A DNA stretch of 64,000 nucleotides from Pseudomonas sp. GCEP-101 (GTDB lineage Bacteria; Pseudomonadota; Gammaproteobacteria; Pseudomonadales; Pseudomonadaceae), in assembly GCF_025133575.1 (NCBI RefSeq), contig NZ_CP104011.1, positions 2,418,001 through 2,482,000 on the forward strand. The letters are read 5' to 3'. How positions within the stretch are numbered: position 1 is the stretch's first letter; every line of letters starts with the position of its first letter. A program made the translations under genes and the position numbers. The notes below the pieces were generated by a model. That model was given only the letters and a program-made list of their open reading frames with translations, was not told where the DNA came from and did not search any database. Of the stretch, positions 1-8,267 are shown in pieces.

Positions 1-283
1 CCCAGTAGTGGTCGCCGTTCTTGCAGCGGTTTTTCACCAGGCCCATCCAGCTGCGCCCGGCTTGCAGCGTCTGCCAGAGATGGGCGAAGGCGGCGGGCGG
101 CATGTCCGGGTGGCGCACGCGGTTGTGGTTGAAGCCCACCAGTTCCTCGGCGGCGAAACCGCTGATCTGGAGGAAGTCGGGGTTCACATGGGTGACCGCA
201 CCCTTGAGGTCGGTGGTGGAAAGAATGTTGGCGTTGGCCGGCACCTCCACCTGGCGCCCGGTGATGGGCAGGTTGTGCTTCAT
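1..283 (-). CDS. Aer-like PAS chemoreceptor, N-terminal fragment
   Basis: Only the first 94 or so residues lie in the window; the gene continues past base 1. The product begins MKHNLPITGRQVEV and forms a PAS domain with the segment VRHPDMPPAAFAHLW and the stretch LVKNRCKNGDHYW, both characteristic of Aer-type redox/aerotaxis receptors that bind FAD through PAS. The ATG (283-281) overlaps the TGA of the upstream GGDEF-EAL gene in an ATGA junction, so translation is probably coupled. The chemoreceptor signalling domain cannot be seen here, so the MCP assignment rests on resemblance of the PAS domain alone. Confidence 0.75.
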   Translation of the reverse strand, partial: MKHNLPITGRQVEVPANANILSTTDLKGAVTHVNPDFLQISGFAAEELVGFNHNRVRHPDMPPAAFAHLWQTLQAGRSWMGLVKNRCKNGDHYW

Positions 284-2460
284 CGCTGGCGCTCCAGCTG
301 GCCCTGGAACAGCTGCTCCGGCGCCAGCGGCTTGCTGAACAGGAAGCCCTGGGCGTGGCGGCAGCCTTCCTGGCGCAGGAAGTCGAGGTGCTCCTGGCGC
401 TCCACGCCCTCGGCCACCACGTCCAGGCCGAGGCTGTGGCCCAGGCCGATGATGGCGCGGCAGATGGCGCTGAGCTCCGGGTCGTCCGGCACGCGGGTGA
501 TGAAGCTGCGGTCGACCTTGAGGATGTGCAGCGGGTAGCGCTTGAGGTAGCCCAGCGAGGAATAGCCGGTGCCGAAATCATCCAGCGCCAGGCGCACGCC
601 CTCGGCGGCCAGTTCGCGCAGGCAGGCGAGGGTTTCCGCGCCGTCCTGCATCAGCAGGCTTTCGGTGATCTCCAGCACCAGGCTGCGCGGCGACAGGCCG
701 CTCTCGGCGAGGATCCGCTGCACCCGCGCGGCGAAGCCTGGCTGCTGCAACTGCCGGCTCGACAGGTTCACCGAGCAGTACAGCCGATGATGTCCCTGGC
801 GCTGCCACAGCGCAGTCTGCCGGCAGGCCTGGCGCAGCACCCAGTCGCCGACCGGGACGATCTCACCGGACTCCTCCAGCGCCGGGATGAAGTCCAGCGG
901 CGAGATCGACTGGCCGTCGTGCGTCCAGCGCAGCAGCACTTCCACCGCCTCCCAGCTCGGCGAGTCGCGGTCCAGGCGGACGATGGGCTGGTAGTGCAGG
1001 CTGAATTCCTCGCGGCGCAGTGCCTGGGCCAGTGCGCTTTCCAGGTCCAGCCGGCGCTGCGCCTCGGCCTGCAGCTCCAGGCTGAAGCGCGCGTATTGCG
1101 CCTTGCCGGCCTCCTTGGCGCGATACAGGGCGAGGTCCGCGGCCTGCAAGGTGTCGATGGCCTGGCCGTCGGTCATCAGCCCGGTGATGCCGATGCTGGC
1201 GCTGACCACCAGGGTGCGGCCATCCACATGCAGCGGCTGGCGCAGGCAGTCGAGCATGCGCTGCGCCACCTGTTCGGCGTCTACCAGGCTGGCCAGGTCG
1301 TCCAGCAGCACGACGAATTCGTCGCCGCCGAAGCGCGCCAGGTGGTCGCCCGGTCGCAGGCAGCGGAGCAGGCGCTGGGACACTTCCACCAGCACGCGGT
1401 CGCCGACCGCGTGGCCGAGGCTGTCATTGATCAGCTTGAAGCGGTCCAGGTCGATGAACAGCAGGCCGGCCTCGCGCGCGCCGGGGCGGCGCTGGCGCAG
1501 CAGCGCCTGTTGCAGCAGTTCGTCCAGGCGCAGGCGGTTGCCCAGGCCGGTCAGCGGATCGTGCCGCGCGGCGTGGCTGAGCTGGTGCTCGCTGGCCTTG
1601 TGCTGGCTGATGTCGGTCTGCGAGCCGGCCATGCGCCCGTCGGTGATCACGCCGCGCGCCAGCACCCAGAGGTAATTGCCGTCGCGCTGGCGGATGCGGT
1701 ACTCGTGGCTGAGCAGCGCGCTGCTGCCGCGCAGGTGCGCGTCGATGGCCTTGCGCAGGCCGGGCAGGTCGTCCGGGTGCACGCGGGCGAACCAGCTGGT
1801 GCTGCCTTCGCCCAGGTTGTCGCGGCTGAGCCCGAGCATGCGCGCCCAGCGCTCGGAGACGTAGAGGCGGTCGTTGCCCAGGTCCCAGTCCCAGATACCG
1901 TCGTTGGCGCCGCGCAGGGCGCGGGCGTAGCGGGCCTCGCTGTCCTCCAGCGCCTGGCGCTGGGCGGCGCCGTAGGTGTCGATGGCCAGCGACATGTCGA
2001 AGAACACCCGCTTGAGCAGGCTGGCGTAGGTCCTGGCTTGCGGCGCATCGCCCATCAGGTCGGCGAGCATCTGGTCCAGGTACAGACGATAGGCGCCCAG
2101 GTACCACTTCAGCTCCACGCCGACCTGCTGGTGCACCAGCCCGATGCGCAGGCGGTCGCGCACGTACTCGGCGTCCTGCGGGGCATCCCACAGCTGGCGG
2201 TAGTATTCGAGCTGGCTGCATTTGAGCCGCGCCAGCGTTGCCGGCTCGGCGAGGATCGCGCCCAGCGGCGGGTAGTTGCGCAGGTGGTCGTAGAGTTGCT
2301 CGATGAAACGCTGGTGGCAGCCTTCCAGTTCGGCGGCGCGGCCGTGGAGACGGCGGCCGTCTTCCTCGCGCCATTCCAGGTAACTCAGGCGCTGATCGAC
2401 TTCCATCGTCGACAGGCCGATGCGCTCGAGCACGCTATCGAGCTTGGGTCCCAGGCCCAT
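280..2460 (-). CDS. Globin-coupled PAS-GGDEF-EAL c-di-GMP enzyme
   Basis: This is a 726-residue cytoplasmic protein. Residues of roughly 15-165 look like a globin-coupled sensor domain; His110 in GLVHQQVGV sits where the haem-binding proximal histidine of this family lies. A PAS domain follows (about 185-290, ending WVLARGVITDG), then GGDEF (about 300-465) with an intact GGDEF signature and an RPGD inhibitory-site motif five residues before it. An EAL domain (about 475-720) closes the protein with EVLLRW in place of the usual EALLRW; the catalytic Glu and DDFGTGYSS are kept. The start at 2460 is chosen because AAGGAGCC lies just upstream; the open frame runs further but begins inside a terminator-like region. 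An oxygen-responsive synthase or phosphodiesterase is inferred. Confidence 0.88.
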   Translation of the reverse strand: MGLGPKLDSVLERIGLSTMEVDQRLSYLEWREEDGRRLHGRAAELEGCHQRFIEQLYDHLRNYPPLGAILAEPATLARLKCSQLEYYRQLWDAPQDAEYVRDRLRIGLVHQQVGVELKWYLGAYRLYLDQMLADLMGDAPQARTYASLLKRVFFDMSLAIDTYGAAQRQALEDSEARYARALRGANDGIWDWDLGNDRLYVSERWARMLGLSRDNLGEGSTSWFARVHPDDLPGLRKAIDAHLRGSSALLSHEYRIRQRDGNYLWVLARGVITDGRMAGSQTDISQHKASEHQLSHAARHDPLTGLGNRLRLDELLQQALLRQRRPGAREAGLLFIDLDRFKLINDSLGHAVGDRVLVEVSQRLLRCLRPGDHLARFGGDEFVVLLDDLASLVDAEQVAQRMLDCLRQPLHVDGRTLVVSASIGITGLMTDGQAIDTLQAADLALYRAKEAGKAQYARFSLELQAEAQRRLDLESALAQALRREEFSLHYQPIVRLDRDSPSWEAVEVLLRWTHDGQSISPLDFIPALEESGEIVPVGDWVLRQACRQTALWQRQGHHRLYCSVNLSSRQLQQPGFAARVQRILAESGLSPRSLVLEITESLLMQDGAETLACLRELAAEGVRLALDDFGTGYSSLGYLKRYPLHILKVDRSFITRVPDDPELSAICRAIIGLGHSLGLDVVAEGVERQEHLDFLRQEGCRHAQGFLFSKPLAPEQLFQGQLERQR

Positions 2461-2499
2461 GTTCGGCTCCTTGCGGGTCTGCTGTTTTTGTCGGGCATG

Positions 2500-2555
2500 A
2501 AAAAAGCGCCGGCCGCTCGCCGGGTCGAAGTCGACGGCGAGCAACGCGGCGCTTT
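2500..2555 (-). terminator. Rho-independent terminator after the 107-aa gene
   Basis: Read on the minus strand, AAAGCGCC pairs with GGCGCTTT, with a second inner stem (TCGCCG with CGGCGA), and the structure ends in a run of six T. It lies between the small gene at 2626-2949 and the globin-GGDEF-EAL gene, so the latter probably has its own promoter or depends on read-through. Confidence 0.6.
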
Positions 2556-2625
2556 GTCTTGCAGGTCCTGTCGTCCTGCCCGGCAAAGCCAGCTTCCGCA
2601 ACGCGGAACGCGGGTGGTTGGCTTT

Positions 2626-2949
2626 TTACACCAGGGGCCGGGGCCCCGACAACTCCTGCAGCGCGCCAGTCAGGCGCTGCCGCAGTTCGCCCAGCTCGCG
2701 GGAGCGAAAGGCGTGGCGGGTCCGCTCCAGCACGCCGATGGCGTCGGCCAGCAGCGCGAGCATGCGCGCCGAATCGCTCAACGGCGCGTCCTTGAACCAT
2801 CGGCACAGTGGCGCCTGCTCGCAGTCGCGCGGCCCTTCCATCACCGCGCAGGGCAGCTCATAGGCCGCCAGCAGCGCCCGAACCTGGCGCGCCAGCGCCG
2901 GGTCCTGGGACGTGACCAACAACTGGACCGGATACCGATGGAGAGTCAT
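2626..2949 (-). CDS. Small conserved-looking hypothetical protein
   Basis: This gene codes for 107 residues beginning MTLHRYPVQLLVTSQ. I do not recognise a family. The first 40 residues (alternating hydrophobic strands, LARQVRALLAAYELPCAV) resemble the start of a receiver-like or Rossmann-like fold, but no phospho-acceptor pattern is evident. The second half is a leucine-rich helix with RSRELGELRQRLTGALQEL. There is no signal peptide or membrane segment. Codon use is typical of the genome. It lies upstream of the globin-GGDEF-EAL gene on the same strand but is separated by a terminator, so a functional link is uncertain. Confidence 0.65.
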   Translation of the reverse strand: MTLHRYPVQLLVTSQDPALARQVRALLAAYELPCAVMEGPRDCEQAPLCRWFKDAPLSDSARMLALLADAIGVLERTRHAFRSRELGELRQRLTGALQELSGPRPLV

Positions 2950-3118
2950 GAGGGGGTGCTCAATATCAGGAAGGCGCCAATGTACTGGGTAATGGCTATT
3001 TGATATTGATCTTTGTCATGGCCGCGTCGTCTCTCGCCTGGGCACCGACGGGTGGTGTGAGGTGGCTTTCTGCGGGGCGGAATTCATCGGACTCATAGCC
3101 AAGTGCCCCCAGCTTGCC

Positions 3119-4048
3119 TTAGCTGGCTTCTTCGTCGAAGTAATCGGTGTCCAGCTTGGGTATGCGTACGGTCTGCGACGACACGCCGACTTCGTGGTCC
3201 ATCATCAGGTGCACCAGGCGCAGGCCATCCACCAGCACGATACCTTCCACCGAGTGGGCGAAGTCGATGGCCTGCTGGGTGTAGCTGGAGGTGGTGATGA
3301 ACACGCCGCGCTTGGCCTTCTGTCCGGCCAGGGCGCCGTAGAAGGCCTGCAGCTCCGGCCGGCCCACTGTGCCCTGCCAGCGCTTGGCCTGCACGTAGAC
3401 CTTCTCCAAACCCAGCTTGTCCAGCGAGATCACCCCATCGATGCCGCCATCGCCGGAGCCGCCGACCCGCTGCAGATCGCTGCGGCTGGCGCCGTAGCCG
3501 AGACGGTGCAGCACATCCAGCACGATCACCTCGAAGCGGCCCGGCGAAACCTGCTTGAGGTTGTCCAGCAAATCCGCCGCCACCGAATCGCGCAGCTCCT
3601 TCACCGCCTGGTTCAGCCGCTCTTCCGGGCTTTGTGTGGCGGAATCCAGCGACGGCGCGGCTTCCAGCTCCTTGTCCAGCGCAGCGGCATCGGCCGGCGC
3701 TTTCAGTTTCACATCCATGTAGCCGATGGCCAGTCTTTCCACTTCATCGGCTGGTAGCGGCGCTGTCTGCTTCTGCGCGTAATCCATGCCCTGTGGCGTG
3801 AGCTTCCAGAAGCCATGCTTCGGACTGCTGGAAAGCCCCGCGCGCTTCAAGCGGTCATGGGCCCAGCCAGTGCGATTGCGGAAGGTCGGCTGGGTGCCAC
3901 TTGGCACCAGCTCTTCGCGCTGCTCCGGCGTCAGTTGCAGCGAGTTGGCGGCCGCCTCCTGCACCTCGCGGGTGGGCACGCCCTCCGGCTTGGTGGCGAG
4001 GAAGCGCAACACGGGCTCGATGAACTGGTCGTAAGTCGGTACGGACAT
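3119..4048 (-). CDS. mrr: Mrr-type restriction endonuclease
   Basis: The 309-residue product has an N-terminal winged-helix Mrr_N domain (about 1-95, TYDQFIEPVLRFLA ... GFWKLTPQGMDYAQ) and a C-terminal Mrr catalytic domain (about 160-290). The PD-(D/E)XK core is visible: Asp204 in GGIDGVI and QAK (220-222) in VYVQAKRW, with RFEVIVLDVLHRLGYG at its start. Mrr enzymes cut methylated DNA or act as type IV restriction enzymes; the substrate here is unknown. The start at 4048 has AAGGAG nine bases upstream; an in-frame start 15 codons earlier lacks this. It is the last gene of the hsdR-fic-hsdM-hsdS run, 86 bases after hsdS, with a strong hairpin between. Confidence 0.9.
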   Translation of the reverse strand: MSVPTYDQFIEPVLRFLATKPEGVPTREVQEAAANSLQLTPEQREELVPSGTQPTFRNRTGWAHDRLKRAGLSSSPKHGFWKLTPQGMDYAQKQTAPLPADEVERLAIGYMDVKLKAPADAAALDKELEAAPSLDSATQSPEERLNQAVKELRDSVAADLLDNLKQVSPGRFEVIVLDVLHRLGYGASRSDLQRVGGSGDGGIDGVISLDKLGLEKVYVQAKRWQGTVGRPELQAFYGALAGQKAKRGVFITTSSYTQQAIDFAHSVEGIVLVDGLRLVHLMMDHEVGVSSQTVRIPKLDTDYFDEEAS

Positions 4049-4106
4049 GCTGGCAACTCCTTGCAGGGCGAGTGCCTCGGCACCTTCGCCCACTCCTCGA
4101 TACGGA

Positions 4107-4128
4107 GGGCACCCGGAGCCGGGTGCCC
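4107..4128. other. Perfect 10-bp stem hairpin between hsdS and mrr
   Basis: GGGCACCCGG and CCGGGTGCCC are exact inverted repeats separated by two bases. There is no T-run on either side, so this is more likely an RNA-stability or processing hairpin, or a leaky stop between hsdS and mrr, than a classic terminator. Confidence 0.6.
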
Positions 4129-4134
4129 ATTCAC

Positions 4135-5484
4135 TCAGGCGCTTTCCGCCTTCTTCCGCCCACGCTTGGCCTTCGGCTCCGCCGCCCGCTGTGCCTTGAT
4201 GCGCTCCAGCAGCACGGAGGCGGGCTCATCGTTCGGGTCCTGCGGCACCAGTTCGCCACGGAAGGCTTTGGCGAGGATACTTTGGGTCAGTTTGTCGATG
4301 CGTTCTTTGGCGTTCTGGACCTTGGTTTCCAGTTGGTCGGCGAAGGCGAAGAGCTGTTCGACGCGGCGGACGATTTCGGTTTGTTCGGAAATTGATGGCA
4401 GCGTGAGAATCAGTGACTTTATTTCTTCACTATTAATGTTGTTGACGCCGCTGGTTGATCTGGCGGTTTGCTCTATTGCTTGGCGGGCTGCTGGTGATTT
4501 TAGCCAGAGATTGACATACTTCGGAAGTGCTCGCATTGCATCCAGTCGCACGCGGATTAGATAGCCAGCAAAAAGAAGGCCTGCCTCTTTGTCAGTAATA
4601 ACTGCAGATTTTCCAACAAGGTCTACGCTGCCATTTGATCTAATAAGTAAAATGTCGCCTTTTTGTAGTGAAAGTTTTTCAATCTCTGTATTGGAGAAAT
4701 TAGAAGATTTTAGGTCGCTAAGATCAATTCCCTTTTCTCCAATATTGGGGATGCGAAGGACCCCAATGGTCCCTCCGTTGTAATCACATTTCTGCGCAGT
4801 TCCGTACCGCAGGTCATTTATCACTGACGAGAAAGGAACTGATTTTTTGCTGCCCGTCTCCTGCTCATTTTTAGTCAAAGCTCCAGAGGTCGCTTCGGCA
4901 AGGACGGATTGGCGGAAGCGTTTGAGTAGGGCTGGGATGGCGTCGATGCGGGCTTTGAGGGTGTCGACCTGGGCCAGCAGTTCATCGAGCTTTTGGGCGA
5001 TGCGGGTTTGTTCGTGTGCCGGCGGGACGGGCACTTCGTAGCCCGCGACAAATTGCTTTGGTACACGACGTAGGCCGACCGCCCCCGTCATATTGGCAGC
5101 GCCTTGTCGAAGAAAGTCGAGGCTTTTCACTGCAGCCAGTAAATACTTTGCAGAGACCTCAATGCTGCTCGGCCGGAGAACATAGAACTCGCTGCTGCCA
5201 GCGCCGATACCGTTGGGGAGGTTTTCAACTAATGCAGCCTTGCTGTTTTCAAAGCAGGGAGTGACTTTGGCAAAAATAACGTCGCCGTCCTTGAAGTTTG
5301 TATAAGTCTTTTTAATCTCGCCCCATGGGCGCTCATCAAAGCGCAGCTTGTTAAGGAAGTTAGTTGGCGCATGGGACATGGGTACGAATCCTGCCGAGAG
5401 TTCATCATCGAAACTCTGCTTCGGATTCAAGTCGGCCAATTCGTCTAGGCGTGCGAGCACCCAACCATTCGGTAGCTCACTCAT
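4135..5484 (-). CDS. hsdS: Type I restriction-modification specificity subunit HsdS
   Basis: This is the 449-residue target-recognition subunit of a type I enzyme. It has two target-recognition domains, each followed by a conserved helical spacer: TRD1 about 5-155, then PPAHEQTRIAQKLDELLAQ (about 155-200); TRD2 about 205-365, then SISEQTEIVRRVEQLF and SILAKAFRGELVPQDP (about 365-425). A Lys/Arg-rich tail follows. The start overlaps the end of hsdM by eight bases. The TRD2 coding region is clearly poorer in GC than its surroundings (35% over 4621-4740), as expected where recognition domains are exchanged between strains. The DNA target cannot be read from sequence. Confidence 0.95.
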   Translation of the reverse strand: MSELPNGWVLARLDELADLNPKQSFDDELSAGFVPMSHAPTNFLNKLRFDERPWGEIKKTYTNFKDGDVIFAKVTPCFENSKAALVENLPNGIGAGSSEFYVLRPSSIEVSAKYLLAAVKSLDFLRQGAANMTGAVGLRRVPKQFVAGYEVPVPPAHEQTRIAQKLDELLAQVDTLKARIDAIPALLKRFRQSVLAEATSGALTKNEQETGSKKSVPFSSVINDLRYGTAQKCDYNGGTIGVLRIPNIGEKGIDLSDLKSSNFSNTEIEKLSLQKGDILLIRSNGSVDLVGKSAVITDKEAGLLFAGYLIRVRLDAMRALPKYVNLWLKSPAARQAIEQTARSTSGVNNINSEEIKSLILTLPSISEQTEIVRRVEQLFAFADQLETKVQNAKERIDKLTQSILAKAFRGELVPQDPNDEPASVLLERIKAQRAAEPKAKRGRKKAESA

Positions 5485-7024
5485 CTGCCGCCTCCTGGGC
5501 TACCGTCAATCCCATAACCTCCGCCATCAATTGCTTCTGCGCTGCCACTTCATCACCAGCACCCAGCGCCTTCATCAGCTCTTCCAGCTCATGCAGGGCC
5601 TCGGTCAGTTCGGCCATGGCCTCACCCGCCAGCACTTCCGGTGCAGGCAGGTGATTGGCATCGACGCTATCTGAATCCTTCAGCCAGCTGATATCCAGCG
5701 AATCGCCGCGCTCGCGGATGGCGTCTCGGGTGAAGCACCGGAAACGGCTCTCCTCACCAATGCCTTCCACATTCTCGGCCCGCGGGCTGTTGCCATTGGC
5801 ATCTTCGCCATAGGCTTGCTCGAAAGGCTGCAGGTGACTTGCACCAAAGGGAGTGCGCTTACCAAAGCTAGGCATATTGCTGCGCAGGTCATACACCCAC
5901 ACGCGCTGGGTGCAACCTTCTTCCTGGTGTGGGTTATCCGCTGTGCCCTTCTGGAAGAACAGCACATTGGTCTTCACGCCCTGGGCATAGAAGATGCCGG
6001 TGGGCAGCCGAAGGATGGTGTGCAGGTTGCACTTATCCATCAGGTCGCGGCGGATGTCGGTGCCGACGCCGGCTTCGAACAGCACGTTGTCCGGAAGCAC
6101 CACGGCGGCACGGCCGCCGGGTTTGAGGCCGCGGTAGATGTGCTGGAGGAAGGCCAACTGTTTGTTGCTGGTGCGGTAGGTGAGGTCGTCCCGGGTTGGG
6201 CCGCCGCCGCCCTTGGCGGTGCCGAAGGGAGGGTTGGAGAGGATCAGGTCGACCTTCTTCAGGTTGGCGCCTGTCTGGCCCAGGGCGTTGCCCAGGTGCA
6301 CCACGCCTTCGGCGTCGCCCTCCATGCCGTGCAGCAGGCAGTTCATCAACGCCAGGCGGCGGGTGCCGGGGACCAGTTCGACGCCGATGAAGGCTTCGTT
6401 GCGCTGGAAGGCTCGGTCGCGGTCGTTGAGGTCGAACAGGTCGTCGGTGTGCTGCTTGATGTAGGCATCGGCGGCGATGAGGAAGCCGGCGGTGCCAGCG
6501 GCGGGGTCCTGGACGGTTTCGCCGGCCTGCGGGCGGATGACGCGGATGATGCTGTCGATCAGCGGGCGCGGGGTGAAGTACTGGCCGGCGCCGGATTTGG
6601 TTTCGCTGGCGTTCTTTTCCAGCAGGCCTTCGTAGAGGTCGCCGAGACCGTCCTTGCGGGCGCTGAACCAGTCGATGGCGTCCAGGCTCTTGATCAGTTG
6701 CTCGAGGTGGCGCGGCTCCTTGAGGCGGGTTTGCGCGTCGGCGTAGATGGCGGCGATCAGCGGGTCGCTGTTCTGGCCGAGGTCGAGCAGCATCCGCCGG
6801 TAGTGGTTGAGCAGCACCAGACCGGATTTGTCGGTGAGGTCGGGCCAGCGCGCGCCTGCGGGTAGCTTGTGCTCGAAGCCGGTGCCGTTCTGGACCTGCT
6901 CGTATTCCATCTTGATGAACAGCAGCAGCACCAGTTCGGTGACGTAGTCGCTGTAGTTGATGCCGTCGTCGCGCAGGACGTCGCAGAGGTTCCAGAGTTT
7001 CTGGACGATGTCGTTGTTGGTCAT
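5477..7024 (-). CDS. hsdM: Type I restriction-modification DNA methyltransferase HsdM
   Basis: The 515-residue N6-adenine methyltransferase subunit contains an HsdM N-terminal helical domain (about 1-135). The SAM-binding motif follows in QDPAAGTAGFLIAA, preceded by GAGQYFTPRPLIDSI, with catalytic motif IV as NPPFGTAKGGGG. It forms the methylase with HsdS and the full restriction complex with HsdR. The start ATG overlaps the fic stop (ATGA), and the stop overlaps hsdS, so fic, hsdM and hsdS read as one translationally coupled unit. Length and motifs are normal for the family and nothing suggests inactivation. Confidence 0.96.
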   Translation of the reverse strand: MTNNDIVQKLWNLCDVLRDDGINYSDYVTELVLLLFIKMEYEQVQNGTGFEHKLPAGARWPDLTDKSGLVLLNHYRRMLLDLGQNSDPLIAAIYADAQTRLKEPRHLEQLIKSLDAIDWFSARKDGLGDLYEGLLEKNASETKSGAGQYFTPRPLIDSIIRVIRPQAGETVQDPAAGTAGFLIAADAYIKQHTDDLFDLNDRDRAFQRNEAFIGVELVPGTRRLALMNCLLHGMEGDAEGVVHLGNALGQTGANLKKVDLILSNPPFGTAKGGGGPTRDDLTYRTSNKQLAFLQHIYRGLKPGGRAAVVLPDNVLFEAGVGTDIRRDLMDKCNLHTILRLPTGIFYAQGVKTNVLFFQKGTADNPHQEEGCTQRVWVYDLRSNMPSFGKRTPFGASHLQPFEQAYGEDANGNSPRAENVEGIGEESRFRCFTRDAIRERGDSLDISWLKDSDSVDANHLPAPEVLAGEAMAELTEALHELEELMKALGAGDEVAAQKQLMAEVMGLTVAQEAADE

Positions 7025-8181
7025 GCTTCACTCGGAGTCGTGGCCGGGCCGGGGCTGCCGGGCTGGTTGATCTGGTAACGGGTGCTGCGCCCGCCGCCGG
7101 GCAGGCGCACGAGGCAGCCCTTGGCGAGGAGGTCACTCAGGTGGCGGGTGGCGGTGGCCTTGGAGACCTGGGCGACGGCCTGGTACTGGCCGGCGCTGAT
7201 GCCGTCTTCGAAGCCTTTTTCGCCGCCGTCGAGCAGGCGGTTGAGCACCTTGAGTTGTTCGGGTGAAAGGCCATCGCTGCGATGGGCCTGCCAGAAGCGC
7301 GCCTTGCCCAGCACGCGCTGGATGCGTTGGAGGGCCTGTTCGAGGCTTTTCAGCAGGGTAGCGAGGAACCATTCCAGCCAGGCGGTGATGTCCAGGCCGT
7401 CTTTCTGGCTGCTTTCCAGGATGCGATAGTAGCCGCTGCGGTCGTCGAGGATGCTGGCGGACATGGCGTAGAGGCGCACGGCCTGCCGTTCGCCCTGAGC
7501 CAGGGCGAGGTCGGTGAGGGCGCGGGTGAGGCGGCCGTTACCGTCGTCGAACGGGTGCAAGGTGACAAACCAGAAGTGGGCGATGCCGGCGCGCAGGATC
7601 GGGTCAAGGGTGTCGTCGCTGCGGCTGCTGGTAAACCAGGCGAGGAAGGCGTCGAGCTGCTGCTCCAGGCCTTCCCTTGGCGGCGCCTCGAAATGCACGG
7701 TAGGGCGATCCAGCCGGCCGGAGACGACCTGCATTGGTTCGTCGCCACGTAATGCGCCGATGTGGATGGCGTTGCCCAACGGCTGGTCCTGCTGCGGAAA
7801 CAACCAGCGGTGCCAGGTGCACAGGCGTTCGAAGGTCAGCGGTTGATCCTGGTTGCCGGTGGCGTCCAGTTGCAGCTCGGCGAGGCCTTCACTGCGGGCG
7901 CTGGGGCGGCCTTCGACCGCTAAGCCCAAGCGGCGGGCGAGAGAGGAGCGCACGGAGCCGGCGTTGAGCATTTCGCCTTCGATGGCGGAGGAGGTCACGA
8001 TGTTCTGCAGCAGGGCATCGAGGCTGTTTTTTGCCTCGGTATCCGCATCCACGGCGCCTGCCATGCCCAGCAGCCGGCCCTGAGCCTGGGCGCAGGCACG
8101 CAGCGGCGCGGCTAGACGTTCAGTCTGCCAGGTGAAGTGCGGCCAATCGGGCTGTTGCCAGATCCACTGGGGTGTTTGCAT
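7021..8181 (-). CDS. Class II Fic-domain AMPylase-like protein with winged helix
   Basis: The 386-residue protein carries the Fic core HPFDDGNGR (209-217), the loop that transfers AMP or another group to a target hydroxyl. Upstream, SSAIEGE (64-70) fits the (S/T)xxxE(G/N) autoinhibitory helix of class II Fic proteins, in which the Glu obstructs ATP. The C-terminal third (QLKVLNRLLDGGEK ... TATRHLSDLLAKG) is a winged-helix DNA-binding domain, so it may bind its own promoter. It sits between hsdR and hsdM and overlaps hsdM by four bases. The ATG at 8181 is preferred; a TTG four codons upstream is the alternative. The target of modification is unknown. Confidence 0.9.
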   Translation of the reverse strand: MQTPQWIWQQPDWPHFTWQTERLAAPLRACAQAQGRLLGMAGAVDADTEAKNSLDALLQNIVTSSAIEGEMLNAGSVRSSLARRLGLAVEGRPSARSEGLAELQLDATGNQDQPLTFERLCTWHRWLFPQQDQPLGNAIHIGALRGDEPMQVVSGRLDRPTVHFEAPPREGLEQQLDAFLAWFTSSRSDDTLDPILRAGIAHFWFVTLHPFDDGNGRLTRALTDLALAQGERQAVRLYAMSASILDDRSGYYRILESSQKDGLDITAWLEWFLATLLKSLEQALQRIQRVLGKARFWQAHRSDGLSPEQLKVLNRLLDGGEKGFEDGISAGQYQAVAQVSKATATRHLSDLLAKGCLVRLPGGGRSTRYQINQPGSPGPATTPSEA

Positions 8182-8200
8182 AGGGCGTCTCAAGGCGTGC

Positions 8201-8264
8201 TGAGCCGAATAAATCCTCTAATCGGCTCATGATATGAGCCGATTATGCGGCCTATTCGGCTCAT
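8201..8264. promoter_or_regulatory. Nested double inverted repeat upstream of fic
   Basis: The inner arms AATCGGCTCAT (8220-8230) and ATGAGCCGATT (8234-8244) are exact inverted repeats around GAT. The outer arms TGAGCCGAAT (8201-8210) and ATTCGGCTCA (8254-8263) are also exact inverted repeats. Both pairs share centre 8232. It lies between the hsdR stop and the fic start, so it is a candidate operator for the fic-hsdM-hsdS unit; the Fic winged helix is the obvious candidate binder (inference). Confidence 0.7.
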
Positions 8265-8267
8265 CGG

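Noticed and set aside
355..3003. 882-codon open frame on the plus strand opposite the GGDEF-EAL gene
   Set aside because: It is a long GC-rich shadow frame; its product is Ala/Gln/Val-rich with no domains, while the opposite strand has clear sensor and enzyme motifs.
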